Origin: Myxococcales bacterium
GTDB taxonomy: Bacteria > Myxococcota > Myxococcia > Myxococcales > Anaeromyxobacteraceae
Reading direction: 5' to 3'
Assembly: GCA_021784495.1 (NCBI GenBank)
Contig: JAJXSQ010000138.1
Span: 1-6,325 of the forward strand
DNA: 6,325 nucleotides
In this document: piece after piece, positions 5,765 to 6,325 of the stretch
Layout: each line of letters begins with the position of its first letter
Numbering within the stretch: position 1 is the first letter of the stretch
Program-made: the position numbers and the translations under genes
The notes under the pieces: model-generated
What the model was told of the DNA's origin: nothing
Databases searched by the model: none
What the model saw: only the letters and a program-made list of their open reading frames with translations

Positions 5765-6325
5765 TCACCGGGCCGCGCCGGCGCCCTCCGCGGCGATCAT
5801 CGCCGCCAGGGCGCCGACGTGGCCGGAGCCCGCCCCGCAGCAGCCGCCGACCAGCGCCGCGCCGGCGCGGACGGCCGGCGCCACCAGGGCGGCGAACCGA
5901 TCTGGCGCGAGGACCTGGCCGGGGAGCCCGGGGCTCGGCTTGGCGACGAACGGCGCGCGGAGGTGGCGCGACGCCCACCCGGCGAGGCGAGCGAGCGGCT
6001 CCCCCGCCTCGACGCAGTTGAGCCCGGCGGCCACGGCCCCTCCGGCGGCCACGGCGTCGAGGAGCTCCTCGGCCGGCGTCCCCGCTGGCGCGACGAACCG
6101 CCCTCCGCGGAGCGGCAGCGCGAAGGTGACCGCGACCGGGAGCCCGGTCGCGCGCGCCTCCCGGAGGGCGTCGAGCGCCTCGTCGAGATCCCACTGCGTC
6201 TCGAGCCAGAGCAGGTCGGCCCCGGCGGCCGCCAGCGCGCGCGCCGCCTCCCGGTAGCGCTCGGAGCGCCGGGCATCGCCGGGCGCCCCGCCCACCGGGC
6301 CGAGCGCGCCGGCGACGATCCCGCG
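5765..6325 (-). CDS. Homocysteine S-methyltransferase family protein (C-terminal part)
   Basis: The minus-strand frame is open to the right edge; 187 residues are visible, the C-terminal part of a (beta/alpha)8 zinc enzyme that moves a methyl group to homocysteine (family of MmuM, BhmT and the MetH N-terminal module). The edge sequence GIVAGALGPVG matches the family's 'VAGSLGP' strand, so the gene continues outside and a GTG at 6295 is not its start. Next come GADLLWLETQWDLDEA, FALPLRGGRF, GLNCVE and LVGGCCGAGSGHVGAL. The Cys of NCV (codon 6014-6016) and the Cys pair of GGCCG (codons 5837-5842) are the expected three zinc ligands, all present. The methyl donor (S-methylmethionine, betaine or methyl-folate) cannot be decided from this part. 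No cobalamin-binding or other MetH domains follow before the stop, so it is a stand-alone single-domain enzyme at its C-terminus. Confidence 0.88.
   Translation of the reverse strand, partial: RGIVAGALGPVGGAPGDARRSERYREAARALAAAGADLLWLETQWDLDEALDALREARATGLPVAVTFALPLRGGRFVAPAGTPAEELLDAVAAGGAVAAGLNCVEAGEPLARLAGWASRHLRAPFVAKPSPGLPGQVLAPDRFAALVAPAVRAGAALVGGCCGAGSGHVGALAAMIAAEGAGAAR
5779..5816. terminator. Long GC-rich hairpin at the convergent gene junction (U-less terminator candidate)
   Basis: CGGCGCCCT (5779-5787) pairs with AGGGCGCCG (5808-5816), and inside it GCGGCGA (5790-5796) pairs with TCGCCGC (5800-5806) around the triloop TCA; a 2x1 internal loop separates the two stems. All 16 pairs are Watson-Crick. 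It begins 17 nt after the stop of the barrel gene and lies inside the last codons of the minus-strand methyltransferase gene. Neither side has a T tract. It could protect or define 3' ends of both transcripts, or could be chance in an Ala/Gly-rich coding stretch. Confidence 0.4.

Noticed and set aside
4896..6194. A 432-residue minus-strand open frame across the barrel and methyltransferase genes
   Set aside because: It is low-complexity Arg/Gly/Ala text in a different frame from the methyltransferase, whose zinc-ligand motifs are intact.
6293..6295. GTG start for the minus-strand methyltransferase
   Set aside because: The frame continues to the window edge as GIVAGALGPVG, a conserved strand of the family, so the true start lies outside.

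Overview
This is a very GC-rich (by eye above 70%), densely coded bacterial chromosome segment. It carries six protein genes, two of them cut by the window edges, and one tRNA gene. The codon bias toward G/C in third positions, the Hsp70 paralogue beside a TPR protein, the soluble orphan histidine kinase and the outer-membrane barrel beginning with an 'F..ERF.P' segment all suit a myxobacterium-like or related 'deltaproteobacterial' lineage. That placement is an inference from style, not from a marker gene.

Layout from left to right. (1) The C-terminal part of a TPR protein with a LapB/YciM-type zinc ribbon (to 466). (2) A 536-residue Hsp70 with a complete ATPase domain and beta-sandwich but almost no helical lid (525-2135), preceded by an extended -10 element placed so that transcription should start on the A of its ATG. 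(3) A tRNA-Val(CAC) gene (2210-2281) with a well-formed promoter (TTGACA, 17 bp, CATACT). (4) A HAD phosphatase of the phosphoglycolate phosphatase/PpaX type (2342-3004). (5) A small sensor-less soluble histidine kinase (3102-3860) with a strong ribosome binding site. (6) A monofunctional prephenate dehydratase, PheA (3926-4747), again behind a leaderless-type promoter. (7) A signal-peptide-bearing outer-membrane barrel protein (4854-5762), preceded by the only AT-rich patch in the window. (8) On the minus strand, convergent with it and only 2 bp away, the C-terminal part of a homocysteine S-methyltransferase-type enzyme (5765 to the right edge).

The genes do not form one pathway. Each plus-strand gene has its own intergenic gap (58-106 bp between neighbouring coding genes, more around the tRNA), and most have their own candidate promoter, so the region looks like a row of separately transcribed housekeeping and signalling genes. 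The TPR/zinc-ribbon protein and the Hsp70 are the only pair whose families suggest a shared role, in envelope or protein quality control. I see no mobile element, CRISPR array, prophage or toxin-antitoxin module, and no convincing new system. The points most worth a second look are the two matched leaderless promoters, the lid-less Hsp70 with its amphipathic tail, the promoter region of the barrel gene, and a long hairpin at the convergent gene junction.
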